DNA from: Anaeromyces robustus
Taxonomy: Eukaryota; Neocallimastigomycota; Neocallimastigomycetes; Neocallimastigales; Neocallimastigaceae
NCBI GenBank assembly: GCA_002104895.1
Contig: MCFG01000252.1
Coordinates: 1-64,000, forward strand
DNA: 64,000 nt
Reading direction: 5' to 3'
The position numbers were made by a program, and so were the translations under genes. The notes beneath the pieces were generated by a model. It ran no database searches and was not told the origin of the DNA. It saw only the letters and a list, made by a program, of their open reading frames with translations. This document shows positions 37,408-49,714 of this stretch, piece by piece. The stretch's first letter is position 1, and every line of letters begins with the position of its first letter.

Positions 37408-40400
37408 TTATGAATGAATTATTTCAATAATCTCTGATTCCTGATTTTCATTTTCTTTTGTATAATCTTCTACTAATATTGTAGGGAAATTTTCTTTATT
37501 ATCATTATCATCATGAATATTTTCAGTATTTGTAAATGGTAATATTCTATCATTATTTCCTTTATTATTTTTTTTATCTATTTTAGAATCATGTTTCCTT
37601 TTCTTGAAAATTTCAAAAATTTTCCATATTTTATTTTTTGATTTTGATTCTGATTTTGATTCTGATTCTAATTCTAATTCTGATTCTAATTCTGATTTTG
37701 ATTTTGATTTTGATTTTGATTTTTTCTTATTTGTTAAAAATTCGGCAATATCAGATACATTTGCTATAGCTTTTTCAGAATCTATTGTTGTAATAATATC
37801 TGGCATCATCATACTACCTATATCCTTTTTTAAAGCTCTTTTTTTAATTTTGACTTTATTTCTAACAAATGGAACATAATAAGTCACAGTATAAATGATA
37901 GTAGAAATTCTATAGAAAAGTGTAGTAAAGAATTGATAAAATATTGGAAATACTACACAAACTTCAAAGGGTAATTTAATAGTTGGATTACCTCTAGCAA
38001 TAATTATATTGAAAACATCTAAACTTACATAGGCAATTCCAAAACAAATACAAACAATCATTAATGCTGGTAAAAATGATTCCATTAAAAACATAAATAT
38101 AAGTAATACCAGGAAGGCATAATCATTTATAATTGTTATAATAAAATCAATACAAAAGAATTTTGCGGTAAGAGTAGCTCGATGATTCCAAGGACATTTA
38201 TGGAAAACACAATCAAGGAATTTTAAAAGGAAACGATGACGTGCCGGTTCCCAATAAACGATACGTTGACGTGATAATGAATATTGTCCACAATTACAAT
38301 CTTTTAAATGTTTAGCTATAAAATTAGGAACAAATTCTTTTAAATGTAAATAACATCCTGGAACAAAAGTATCCACGGTGACATGAGCTATATCAATTTT
38401 ATAATTACCATCATGAAGTTCATTTGGATTACAAAAACGAGGTTTACCATACATGGTATGAAGACGTAATCCTAATTGTAAATCATCACCACGAAATACT
38501 GTATCATGAAGATAAAGACATTCTAATAAATATTCAATACTCCAAGTTCCCATAGCTCCACTTGGGAATACAATTGTACCAATATCTCTATGAATTTTTT
38601 TACTATACATAGATAGAATATATTCAAAATTTTGGAAAGCTGGAACTATTCCTTCAAGTCGATTACTAGCTGTAATAGGATAGGCTAAAGCTTTGACTTT
38701 TGGATCTCTTTTAAAATAAGATAGAATTTCTTCTTCAACCCAATTTTCTGGAATTAATACATCATCATCAATAACTGATATATATTTAATATTTATACCA
38801 AACCAAAATAAATTATTTAATAAACAAAATTGAGCTAAAGTTTTTGAACCTTCATTTAAATTAGCATAAATAATATTTAATCCACGATAATTTGGATGAG
38901 TATATCTAAATCTATTACTATAATTATCTACAATATTTTTCATTTTTTCCTTTTCTTCTGGAGTAGAACCATTTTCAGCTATAAAAATACACATTGGTAC
39001 CGTTACTTTCAATAAGCATTCTAAAGTTGGTGGTAATACATCAGAACTATTATGACATACTATAAGAAATCCATGTTCAATATTTTCATACATACCTACA
39101 ATTTTTGATTGTTCATCTGTATATGAAGGTATATTTTTAGATTGGAAATATTCTTTATTTGAAAATGCTTTTTCATTAATATTACAATGACAACTTAATT
39201 TTTCACTTATAGTATCCGTAGCTTTAGACATAACTTCTTTGTTTAAGATATATGAATTTTTTTCATCATCAATACTATCTATATCAAAAATATTATGATC
39301 ATTATCAACAATATCAATATCGGTATCAATATCAATATCAATATCACTATCACCACCATTAATAACACATTCAAAACTGTTATCATTACTAATATTACTA
39401 AGTTGATCAAGATTTTGATTTTGATTTTGATTTTGATTTTGATTTTGGTTTTGGTTTTTATCTACAACATTTATTATTTCAACTTTTGCATCTGAATATT
39501 CATCATTTGAATTATTATTTCTTATATTATCAGTAATATCTCGGTGATTATTATCTAAATCAATACTCTCATTTATGGATATACTATTCCTGTTACGATA
39601 ATTATTTACAGATAAACTATCTATACTACGAGGAGAATTTTTATTCATAATTGGACTCAAAGAATTAATACCACCATCATTATCAATAAATATGTTATTA
39701 CTATGAATAGATAAATCGTTACTTAGAATAGGTGAATTACTACCAATAAAATTTTTGGTATTCCCTATATCATTAGTAATATTAGAATCATTATTTGTAT
39801 GAAAAGAAGAACTATTATGTGAATTGCTATCTATAATTCTGGAATTATTATTTAAAGCAAGGGTATTTGCTGAATTGATAATACGACTATCATTAATACT
39901 ATAATAAATATTACTATTTAAGTCATTTTCTTCTCCAATAAAAGTATATGAACTATTCATTCTGTTATAACTATCTGAATCCTTTTTTTTAAAAGAAGGC
40001 CAACGTACAAATGGTGCACCTAGTAAAACAAGAAAGTTTTCTCTATTAAGTATTAACCATAATACAATATTGAATGCAATAAATGCCTCATTGTAAGTAC
40101 CATAATAATTGATAATATAATAAACAATTTCTCTATGAATAAATTCGAAAAAATTTGGTTTTCCTATGTATTTTCTAATGGAAAAATAAATAATAATGCT
40201 AATTCCCAATAATAAAAATAAAGCAATACTCCAAAGTTTAAGAAATGTGAGAGGAAGAACTCTTGTTTTTTTATTAGATAGATACCATACTATAGGATTA
40301 ATTAAAACAGCATATAAAAGATGTACCAAAATAATTGCTAAACAAACGAAGAAAACTGTAACAAAAACAGAATAAATACTTAATATATTAATATTACCAT

Positions 40401-42292
40401 AAGTTTTATTAATTAAATATTGTCTGTCAGAAACAAATTTTTTAAATGAGGTATAATCACTTTCAATATTTAATAATTCAATCCTTCTAGTATTATTTAA
40501 ATTTTGATGTAAAATTGTATTATTGACAATAGGGTCAACCATAACATCCCATTTTATTTCTTCATGAATCATATTATAAATACTTTCCATTCTATTGAAA
40601 AAAATTTTAGATCCAAAAAAATTACTTGAAATATAGTTTACATAATCTTTAAAATTCTTTTTTTGATTTGAAAAATCCATTAAATAATCAAATACTGGTC
40701 TTTCTATATTATTCCCTCTTTTCCCTTTAAAACGAAAATCATTATATTCAGTAAATGTATAATTTTGACTCCAATTATCAAATGGTGCAGTATAATATCC
40801 TTCATGATAATTCCATTGATTATTTTCCTAAAAAAAAAAATAAAAAAAAATAAAAATAAAAATAAAAATAAAAATAAAAATAAATAATAAAAATAAAATT
40901 AAATATATATAGAAAGAAAAAGTGGTAATTTTTTTTTTTTATTTTTAAATTATTTACTATAAAATATATATATATATATATATATATAGAAGTATATTTT
41001 ACTTACTTTATTATAATATAAAAAATAATTTGTTGCATTATATAAATATCCATGTTGATTATTAACAACATAATCTAATGCCATATTTTTTAAAAAGGAA
41101 TTAATATCAAAATTCGTTTCAATTTCATTTAATGAAGTTGGTGTTTTAAATAATTCAAATAATGAAGCAAGATCATTTTTAGAATGAAAATTTTCAGGAG
41201 TTTCTTTTCCTTGATACCAATAATTAGAATAATTATCAATAGTTTCATTATTTAATAAAAATTTAGAATCTGATTTAATTTCAAAATCAAAATCACCAAC
41301 ATATTGCATTGGAGAAAAATTACTATTCATTTGAGCATACATTTCAGAAGTATGATATTTTTCTTCAAAATATTGAAGATTTGGATTTTCTTTAATTAAA
41401 TAAAATCCTACGGGGATATCATTGAAATAAATACGAGTAAAAGCAACTTGAGCAGAGGGTATATCAATATGATTACTTATATCTGTATACATTTTATTAC
41501 GAATCATAAGATTATCTGAAGAAGTAGATATAAGTTGAATACTTGTTTTATTAAATATATTATCATACGTTACATCTTTTGATGATAATGGTTCAAAAGA
41601 ACTATAATTTTTATATGAAAGAAAATAAGAAGTTTTTTTAGGATTGAGATGTTGACGATAATAATATTTATTGGTATAATAAGTAGTATGATAAACATCC
41701 GTGTTTATCAATTCGGCAAAAGTATTAATTTCTAATAATAAATTTTTATATTTTTTCACTGAATATGGGGTAATGAAAGTGGCACTCACATTCAATGAAG
41801 GAAAAATATCTTCATCTATAATATGAGCATTTTCTAAATTTTTAAATTCATCAATGTTTCCAGTTAAATAAATAGTAGATATAAATTGATCATTGAATAA
41901 TTCTGAATATTTATTTTGATTAGCTAATCCAAAGCTTGGATGTTGATATATTGTTTTAGTTCTATTAAAAAAATCGTTTAATAATATTTTTGAATCTTTA
42001 TCCAATGGTTGTATTGATCTTTCAAAACTTTCTTCCAGTATAACTTTATTTCTATCATTATTATGATAAGAAATATAATGATATGGTACTTTTTTATCTA
42101 AATCATATTCTCCTCTCCAAATAGGATAATTAGAATTATCTAACTTTAAAGTTTCATTATTAATTATTAAACCTACAGTAGTTGTAGTTCTATTAACAGG
42201 AGCCACTACATTGAATTGAAAGAGTTCTTATTCAACATAATAAATAAATAAACAAATAAATAATGATAATAAAAAAATTGTATTAATAATAA

Positions 42293-42341
<49 letters not shown>

Positions 42342-42523
42342 GTAATAATAATAATAGTAATAATAATAATAGTAATAATAATAATAGTAATAATAATAAT
42401 AGTAATAATAATAATAAAAGAAAAATGTTAATAATCATAATTAATAATAATTCTTTTATACTTACTTGCTCTAATTTTTGTGATAAGACAGGTAAAAATA
42501 AGAGAAAAAAAAAAGCTTAACAT
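37408..42523 (-). CDS. CotH domain-family 2 glycosyltransferase fusion, compact paralogue
   Basis: Exons 42523-42466, 42226-41007 and 40827-37408 (phase 1 then phase 0) encode 1565 residues. The 19-residue first exon is a signal peptide (MLSFFFSLIFTCLITK). The CotH region (IWRGEYDL, NLMIRNKMYTD, FNDIPVGFYLI, NNQHGYLYNATNYF) and the membrane spans correspond one to one with the gene at 4050-11577. The spacer before the catalytic domain is only about 220 residues here, Asn/Ser/Asp-rich with a short NQ repeat, and has a single copy of NKEVMSKATDTISEKL. The GT2 core starts near residue 1011, with IDDDVLIP near 1112, FRGDDLQLG and QRIVYWEPAR. The C-terminus is longer than in the paralogue, with a Ser/Lys/Glu repeat and an acidic tail. 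It probably builds or modifies a surface polysaccharide. The substrate is unknown. Confidence 0.85.
40838..40884. repeat. (AAAAAT)n microsatellite in intron 2
   Basis: Short hexanucleotide tract in the second intron (40828-41006) of the same gene, followed by a TA dinucleotide run. Confidence 0.8.
42298..42417. repeat. Compound (AAT)n / (AATAATAGT)n microsatellite in intron 1
   Basis: About 120 bp within the first intron (42227-42465) of the minus-strand CotH-glycosyltransferase gene. The second half is a higher-order unit with a regularly spaced AGT. The same intron of the paralogue (4123-4290) does not have it. Confidence 0.9.
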
Positions 42524-43405
42524 TTTGTTTTTATTTTTCTATAAAAGTAAAGCTATTAAAAAAATGTATTTTTAAATTTTCTATTAGCTTTTCTATCTTT
42601 TTTAGTTATTTAATATGAATAAAAGAGAAAAAGGCTTTTAATATTTTTTTTTTAAAAGAAAACTGAAAAAAAATATTTAGTGTATAAATAAAAAAAAAAA
42701 TATGGTATATATAAAAATATTTCATTAATTTATAATGAAGTATTTTTTCTATTTTATACTATTTCTTAATAATATAATTATTTAACATTATTTTTTTTTA
42801 ATAATAACTAATGATTTAAATATATTTATATTTAAAAATTATTAAGTAAAAATCAAAAAATTATTAATAAGAAAATAAAAAAAAAAAAAAAAAAAAGAGT
42901 ACTTTTTATTATTATTTTTTTTTTAAATTTTGAAAAGTAATAACAATTATTAATTTATTAATTTATTTATTATTTATTTATTTATTATTAATTTATTTAT
43001 TTATTTATTATTTATTTATTTATTTATTTATTTTTTGTTTATGTTTTTTTAATTTATTTTATTAAATTATTTCCAATTTTTTCTTTGGTAATTTTTTTTA
43101 ATTTTTTTCTGTGTCACTATCTGTGGCTTTCCATATTATAAATTTTTTAATCTATTTATTGAAATAATTATTAAATTTTTTTTTTTTTTTTTTTTATTAT
43201 TTTCTATTTATATTTTTTTGTAATAATTTTTTTTTTATTTTTTATATTATATTATTTACTTTTTTAGATTTTTATAATTAATTTTATATTTAAAAAATGT
43301 TACTAATATTTTGAATAAATATTAGTAAACGTTAGGAAATTTACGCATGAAAAATAATTTTAATTAGATTTGCTTTGCCATAAAAATTTCAAAATTTCTA
43401 ATTCT

Positions 43406-43452
<47 letters not shown>

Positions 43453-44029
43453 TTATTTATTAATTATTTATTTATTTGTTTATTAGTAAAAAACCATAAT
43501 AAAAAAATAATAATAATAAATTAAATAGTTTAAATTATTAATTAAATATTAATTATTTTTTTTTACAAATCATTCTTATTAGGCTTAAAATATAAAAGCC
43601 AATAAATAAACAAATAAAATAAATAAATAAACAAACAAAAGATAAATAAAAATGACTAAAATACAATATAACAATGAAATTAAAAAAATATATATATTTT
43701 ATTATTATTTATTAATTATTATTATTATTTATTAATTATTATTATTATAACTATTATTATTATTATTATTTATTATTATTATACATTAAACCTCAATTAA
43801 TTTATTAAAATAATGATTTGTAACGATCAATACCATTATAGATTAAAAAATAAAAATAATTTAATTTTAAAATAAAAAATTGAATATTTGAAGAATTTCT
43901 CAATATTTATATTACACTACTAATATAAATATCATAGAAACTATTAATTATAGAAACTGTTAATGAACAATATAAAATTATTCTTTTAATTATAATATTA
44001 TATGAAACAATAATTGTTGAAATATTTTT

Positions 44030-44222
44030 ATATTATATATTATAATATAATGTATAATATATAATACTATAATATATAATATAATATATAATATAATATA
44101 ATATAATATAATATAATATAATATATAATATGTAATATAATATAATATATAACAATATAATATAATATATAATATATATTATATTATAATAATATATTAT
44201 ATTATATTATATTATATTATAA
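44030..44222. repeat. (AATAT)n pentanucleotide tract
   Basis: Imperfect AATAT/ATATT units. The strand pattern flips near 44175 to ATATT, so the two halves are roughly complementary and could form a long hairpin. A related tract occurs at about 44685-44770. Confidence 0.8.
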
Positions 44223-44769
44223 TATTTTTGAAAAAAAAAATTAAATCTAAATTTTTTACACAAAGTGTTAATAAATAAATAAATAAATAATTTATTAATT
44301 AATAATAAAGTTAATTTAATTCTGTAAAATACTAATATGAAAAAATATATATATCAATACATTTTAGTTACATTTATTTTATATTATGAAATATATTATT
44401 TTTATTAGTATAATATATAACAAATATATTCTAAATAAAAAATTACCAGACTTTTAATAATTAAATCATAAAATTGTTGTAAATAAAAAATAAATAATTT
44501 TTAAGTTATTTGTTGGTAATTCCAATCTTTTTTTTTTTTTTTTTTTTTTAATATGTTTTTAATATGTTTTTAATATACTTATAAATGTAATTTTTTCTTT
44601 AATAGGTTTTTTAATATGTTTTTAATATACTTATAAATGTATAATATTACTATAACATTTTAAATATAATTATTGAAATACTATAATATAATATAATATA
44701 TTATATTATATCATATTATATTATATTATATTATATTATATTATATTATAGTATTATATTATAATATAA

Positions 44770-45350
44770 ACTTATTTAATTACCAACATTAACCCCATAC
44801 AAAAAATAATACAAGAAAGCATTAAAATTTTACTAAGCATTAAAAAAACCAATCAATTGAACTATATAAAATTATTCATTTTTCTTTTAAAAAGATAATA
44901 TTATTATGACATTTTAAATATAATTATTGAAATATTATAATATATTATAATGTATTATAATATATTATAATGTATTATATTATATTATAAACTTATTTAA
45001 TTACCAACACCCAAACAAAAAATAATATAAGAAAGCATTAAAATTTTACTAAGCATTCATAAAAATTTAACTAAGCATTAAAAAAAAATCAATCAATTGA
45101 ACTATATAAAATTATTCTTTTTTCTTTTAAAAATATAATATTATATTAAATAATAATTATTGAAATATTATAAACTTAGTTAAATTTTAATGCTTAATTA
45201 AAATTTAATGCTTACTTATTTAATTACTAACATTAACCCCAAAACAAAAAATAATATAAGTATAAAAATTAACTAAGTATTAAAATTTAATTAAGTATTA
45301 AAATTTAACTAAGCATTAAAATTTAACTAAGTATTAAAATATCAAAATTA
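44770..45350. repeat. Direct repeat of about 225 bp, three diverged copies
   Basis: Copies begin near 44770, 44993 and 45205 with ACTTATTTAATTACCAACA (CTAACA in the third), followed by AAACAAAAAATAATA, AAGCATTAAAATTTTACTAA and ATCAATTGAACTATATAAAA (this last block is missing in the third). An inner unit, AAAATTTAACTAAG(C/T)ATT, is itself multiplied at 45260-45340. Confidence 0.8.
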
Positions 45351-46863
45351 AAAAATGATTATTTATATAATATTTAAACTTTTTTTTGTTGGTAAAGCCT
45401 CTACTGTCATTAATATACTTAATTTAATCCATTCTGTTTTTTTTTTTTTTTGTTTTTTTTTTTTTAAAAAATATACATTTTTAAATTATTTATATTATTA
45501 TAATATAGATTTAATTTTATCTTTTTAATATAAATTTTAAATTTTATTTTATATTTTATATATTATGAGGTTTAATTTTATTATTTATTATTGAAAAATA
45601 AAATTTTTTAAATTTTAATATTCTTAATAATTTAATCAGTTTATAGAAATTAATTAAATTGTTATCATAAACAAAATAAAAATAAGTTAAAATATAAACA
45701 AAAATTATTGGATCATTGCATGATTTTTAACAACATTCAATAATCTTATTTATTATTTGTAAAGCAAAAAAAAAATTTTTAACTGATGTACACGTTACTG
45801 AATATAATTATTAAAGTTAAGATTAAATAAAATTAATATTAAACATTTGTTAAATCATTTAAATAAACTATAATAATAAAAGTATTAATTTTTAAATATT
45901 TAAATATAGTCTTTTAAATTTATTTTATAGCACAAAATTCCTATAGTCTTTTAAATATTATTAAAAAAAATATTATTTTAATAAAAAAAAAAATTAAAAT
46001 TAAAATTTTAATAAGATTTAGTTACATTTAATTTATAGATTTACTATATAAAATTATTTTTTCATCTATTAAATATCTATATAATAATAAAATTTTAATT
46101 TTTTTATTTATTTCTTAGCATACCTTTTTTTTTTTTTTATTTCAATTTATTTATTTATTATATTATTATATATGTTTTTAGTTTGATAAGCTTAATTTAT
46201 TATAAATTTTCATATTTAATTATTTTTTAACACAATATTAATTATTATAATATTTAGGTATATTAATTTTAATATATTATAGGGAACAAATATCCAATTA
46301 CATAATCTTTTTTAATTCTTATAAAAGTATAAATATCAAAAAATTTAATTTTTTAACACAATTTTTATTTTTATTTTTATTTTTATTTTTATTTTTATTT
46401 TTTTAAATTTTGTTATCATTATTTAATCCTATATAATTTTTATTAATATAATATAAATATGTAATATTAAAAGTATATAATTTTTATTAATATAATATAA
46501 ATATGTAATATTAGAAGTATATAATTTTTATAAATTAATATATTACAATTTTTAATTTCGTTTATTATTAATAATTCTTTTTTTTTTTTTTTTTTTTTTT
46601 TCAGAAAATTAATGTAAATATTATCATAAAAGTCATCAATAATATTTTTTAATTTAATAATTAGTAAAACTATTTAATAATTTATTACTTAACTGTCTTA
46701 ATTTTGTTATAAAAAAAATCACGTATATCTGAAATTAATTAAAGTTTTAATAATTTTTTTTTATATTTTATTTCTTCTGTTAATTGGTAGTTTTTAGTTC
46801 TTTTCATTAATATCAATGGATTTATAATATAATTATGATTAAGTATTAATAAAATCATATGTA

Positions 46864-46889
46864 TTAATAAAATCATATGATTTTATTAA
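46864..46889. other. Perfect 26-bp palindrome
   Basis: TTAATAAAATCAT at 46864-46876 is followed directly by its exact complement (no spacer). The first arm also occurs just upstream at about 46850 as a direct copy. Confidence 0.85.
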
Positions 46890-48289
46890 AACCTAAAATA
46901 TTTTCTTCATTTTTTACAAATGATAGAATTACTGAATCAGAATTAAATGTATAATTGTAAAGAAGTCCCTTGTTTTCAGTTATAGTTATATTATGATAAT
47001 TTTTTTTATTATTTTTGAGAATAAAACTATTTCATTGTTCATATTTAAAAAATTTTAATTTATTTATTCGTATCATATCTATTATTAATTTTAATCATTC
47101 TATTTATCTATGTTCTTTTTTCACATCTTTTGTTTTTTTAAAAAAAAACAACATAATTTTTATCTTCTTCTTCCCTTTCTTGAGTTTTTTTTTTGTTGCG
47201 CGAAAATTGCAAATTTCATATTCTTACTATTTTGTTCTATAATTTTTTTTAAAAAAAAATTATTCCTTTTTTACAATTCCATATGGTCCAAAAATTACAA
47301 TTAATATACTTTTTTTTACCATTGATACCTTCCTCTATTCTTGATTATTTTCATTGTTACTAATTTCTTTATTTTTCTCTCTATTTTCCAAAATCTCTTC
47401 TTGTAATACTAAAAATATTATATGATTTACTATCTATAATTAATATAGAACGTGTTCTTCTTCCATATATTGCATTGCATCAACTAAAATTTTTCAAATT
47501 ATCAACTTTTAATAATAATTTTTATTTAATTTTTTTAATATTTAATTTTTTTAAATTTATAATGAAGAATCTAATTCTAAAAAAAAAAGTAAAAAGTTAA
47601 TTATTTCAATGGTCCAAAAAAATCAATATGGAATTAAACGAACACAAATAAGAATATTATTTCAAATTACATTTATATATTAAATGGAATCAAAATGATT
47701 CAAGAAAAAGTTTATTATTATATTTTATCATTAGAAAATAATAAAATTCTAATAATATTTCTGAGTATTCATTAATATCTGAATTTTTATTAAATTTATA
47801 TATTAATTTCAAATTTGACCTATTTAATACATATATATATTTTTAAGTACAATTTAAATATTTAATTATTTTTATTGTTTATGCATTTTATAAATTTAAT
47901 TTAATAAATAATATATTTATATATATATAAATACATTATAAGTACTAATAAATGTATTTTCTTTATCAGAGAAAGAATAAAAAAATAATTAATTAATAAT
48001 TTAAATTGTAATATTTCTAATAGAGTTAATAATTAAAATATAAGTAACAACTCCCTTAATGTAATCAGTGAATTTAAATAACAACAATAATATATTAATA
48101 AATTTTATTTGAAATAACAATTATTTTTGATTAATAATTTTAATAATAATAATAATTCTAATAACTAACATTGATAAAAACACCAAAATAACAACAACAA
48201 TAATTTTTAATAATTTTAATTGTATAATAACATAACACGATTAAAATTAAAAATTAATAGACAAATAAATTAATTGATAATTCTAGAAA

Positions 48290-48960
48290 AAAAATAAAAT
48301 AAAATAAAATAAAATAATTACTAATGTAAAATAATTATTATAATGTAAAATAAAATAAATTAAAATAATTACTAATATAAAATAATTATTATAATGTAAA
48401 ATAAAATAAATTAAAATAATTACTAATGTAAAATAATTATTATAATGTAAAATAAAATAAATTAAAATAATTATTAATGTAAAATAATTATTAATGTAAA
48501 ATAATTATTAATGTAAAATAAAATAAGTTAAAATAAAATAATTATTAATGAAAAATAAAATAATATAAAATAATTACTATAATGTTAAATAAAATAATTT
48601 AAAATAAACTAATTATTAATGAAAATAAAATAATTTAAAATAATTTAAAATAAAATTGAAGTGTGCATTTCGGCAATGTATTTCGTAAATGTATTGCACA
48701 TTAAAATAAAATAATTGTTAATGTAAAATAATTACTATAATGTAAAATAAAATAAATTAAAATAATTATTAATGTAAAATATAAAATAATTTAAAAAAAT
48801 TACTAATGTAAAATAAAATAATTTAAAATAATTATTAATGAAAAATAAAATAATTTAAAATTAATTATTAATGTAAAATAATTACTAATGTAAAATAATT
48901 ATTAATGTAAAATAAAATAATTACTAATTTAAAATAAAATAATTATTAATGTAAAATAAA
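48290..48960. repeat. Degenerate array of ATAATTACTAATGTAAAA-type units
   Basis: About 670 bp of nested repeats. The clearest period is about 60 bp, three times between 48317 and 48480 (ATTACTAATGTAAAATAATT followed by ATTATAATGTAAAATAAAAT). A non-repetitive island at about 48657-48705 containing GTGTGCATTTCGGCAATG and GTATTGCACAT interrupts it. Confidence 0.85.
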
Positions 48961-49429
48961 AAATAAAAAGAATGCATTAAAAGAATACTCTAAGAATAAT
49001 TCATTAATTAAATGATAATAAATTAAAACATTTTGAACGAGAATTTTTCATAATTTTTCTTTTTTTTTCTTTAGTATGAAGTTAAGAAAGATTTTTCTTT
49101 AAAATTAATTATATTTATTAAATTAAAAAAAAAAAAGAATCCCTTTCAATTTAGTATATATAAATATTTATTTATTTCATTATTATTTATTTATTTCATT
49201 ATTTACTTTATTAATAAACGATTTTTACATTAATTTATATTTGTCTAAAAAAAAAAAGTGTAACATTGAATTTAATTATAATTAATCTAAATTAAGATAT
49301 ATATATATAATATATATATACTTCAGTTTTTATTTAAATATAAAAAAAATTAATAAATATCAAAAAAAGAGTATTAAAAATATTATTTGATATATTATTC
49401 AGAATAGTTTTTCTTTTTACTATTTATAT

Positions 49430-49690
49430 TATTTAGTTTTATTTTATTATTTCTAAGTTTTTTTCTAATGTTTATAGTATTTTATTTTATTATTTCTAAA
49501 ATTTTTTTTTATAGTTTATAGTATTTTATTTTATTATTTCTAAGTTTTTTTTTCTAAAGTTTATATTTTAATATTATTTCTAAGTTTTTTTCTAAAGTTT
49601 ATAGTATTTTATTTTATTATTTCTAAAAAAAATTTTTTTTTGTAATTTATAGTATTTTATTTTATTATTTCTAAGTTTTTTTTTTTTATA
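49430..49690. repeat. Tandem array of about 60-bp units after the receptor stop codon
   Basis: About five units of the form TTTATAGTATTTTATTTTAT followed by TATTTCTAAGTTTTTTTTCT, with variable T runs. The array ends about 25 bp before the stop codon of the minus-strand receptor gene at 49715, so it occupies the 3' UTR or immediate 3' flank. Confidence 0.85.
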
Positions 49691-49714
49691 TTATTTTTAT
49701 TTTTATTTTTATTT

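Larger units (their letters stand above)
42524..49714. other. Repeat-rich intergenic region without supported genes
   Basis: About 7.2 kb between the 5' end of the CotH-glycosyltransferase gene and the 3' end of the receptor gene. Besides the separately listed arrays it holds (TTTA)n tracts at about 42950-43030 and 43403-43475, a 44-bp unit repeated about 2.5 times at 46428-46530, and a perfect 26-bp palindrome at 46864-46889. The stretch 46850-47700 is slightly less AT-rich. I could not find a continuous frame there on either strand. Confidence 0.55.

Noticed and set aside
47160-47480. Minus-strand bits resembling protein kinase motifs (FGPYGIVKK, VDAMQYMEEEHV)
   Set aside because: The motifs are in the wrong order for a kinase, interrupted by stops and without splice sites. 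Chance in AT-rich DNA is as likely.
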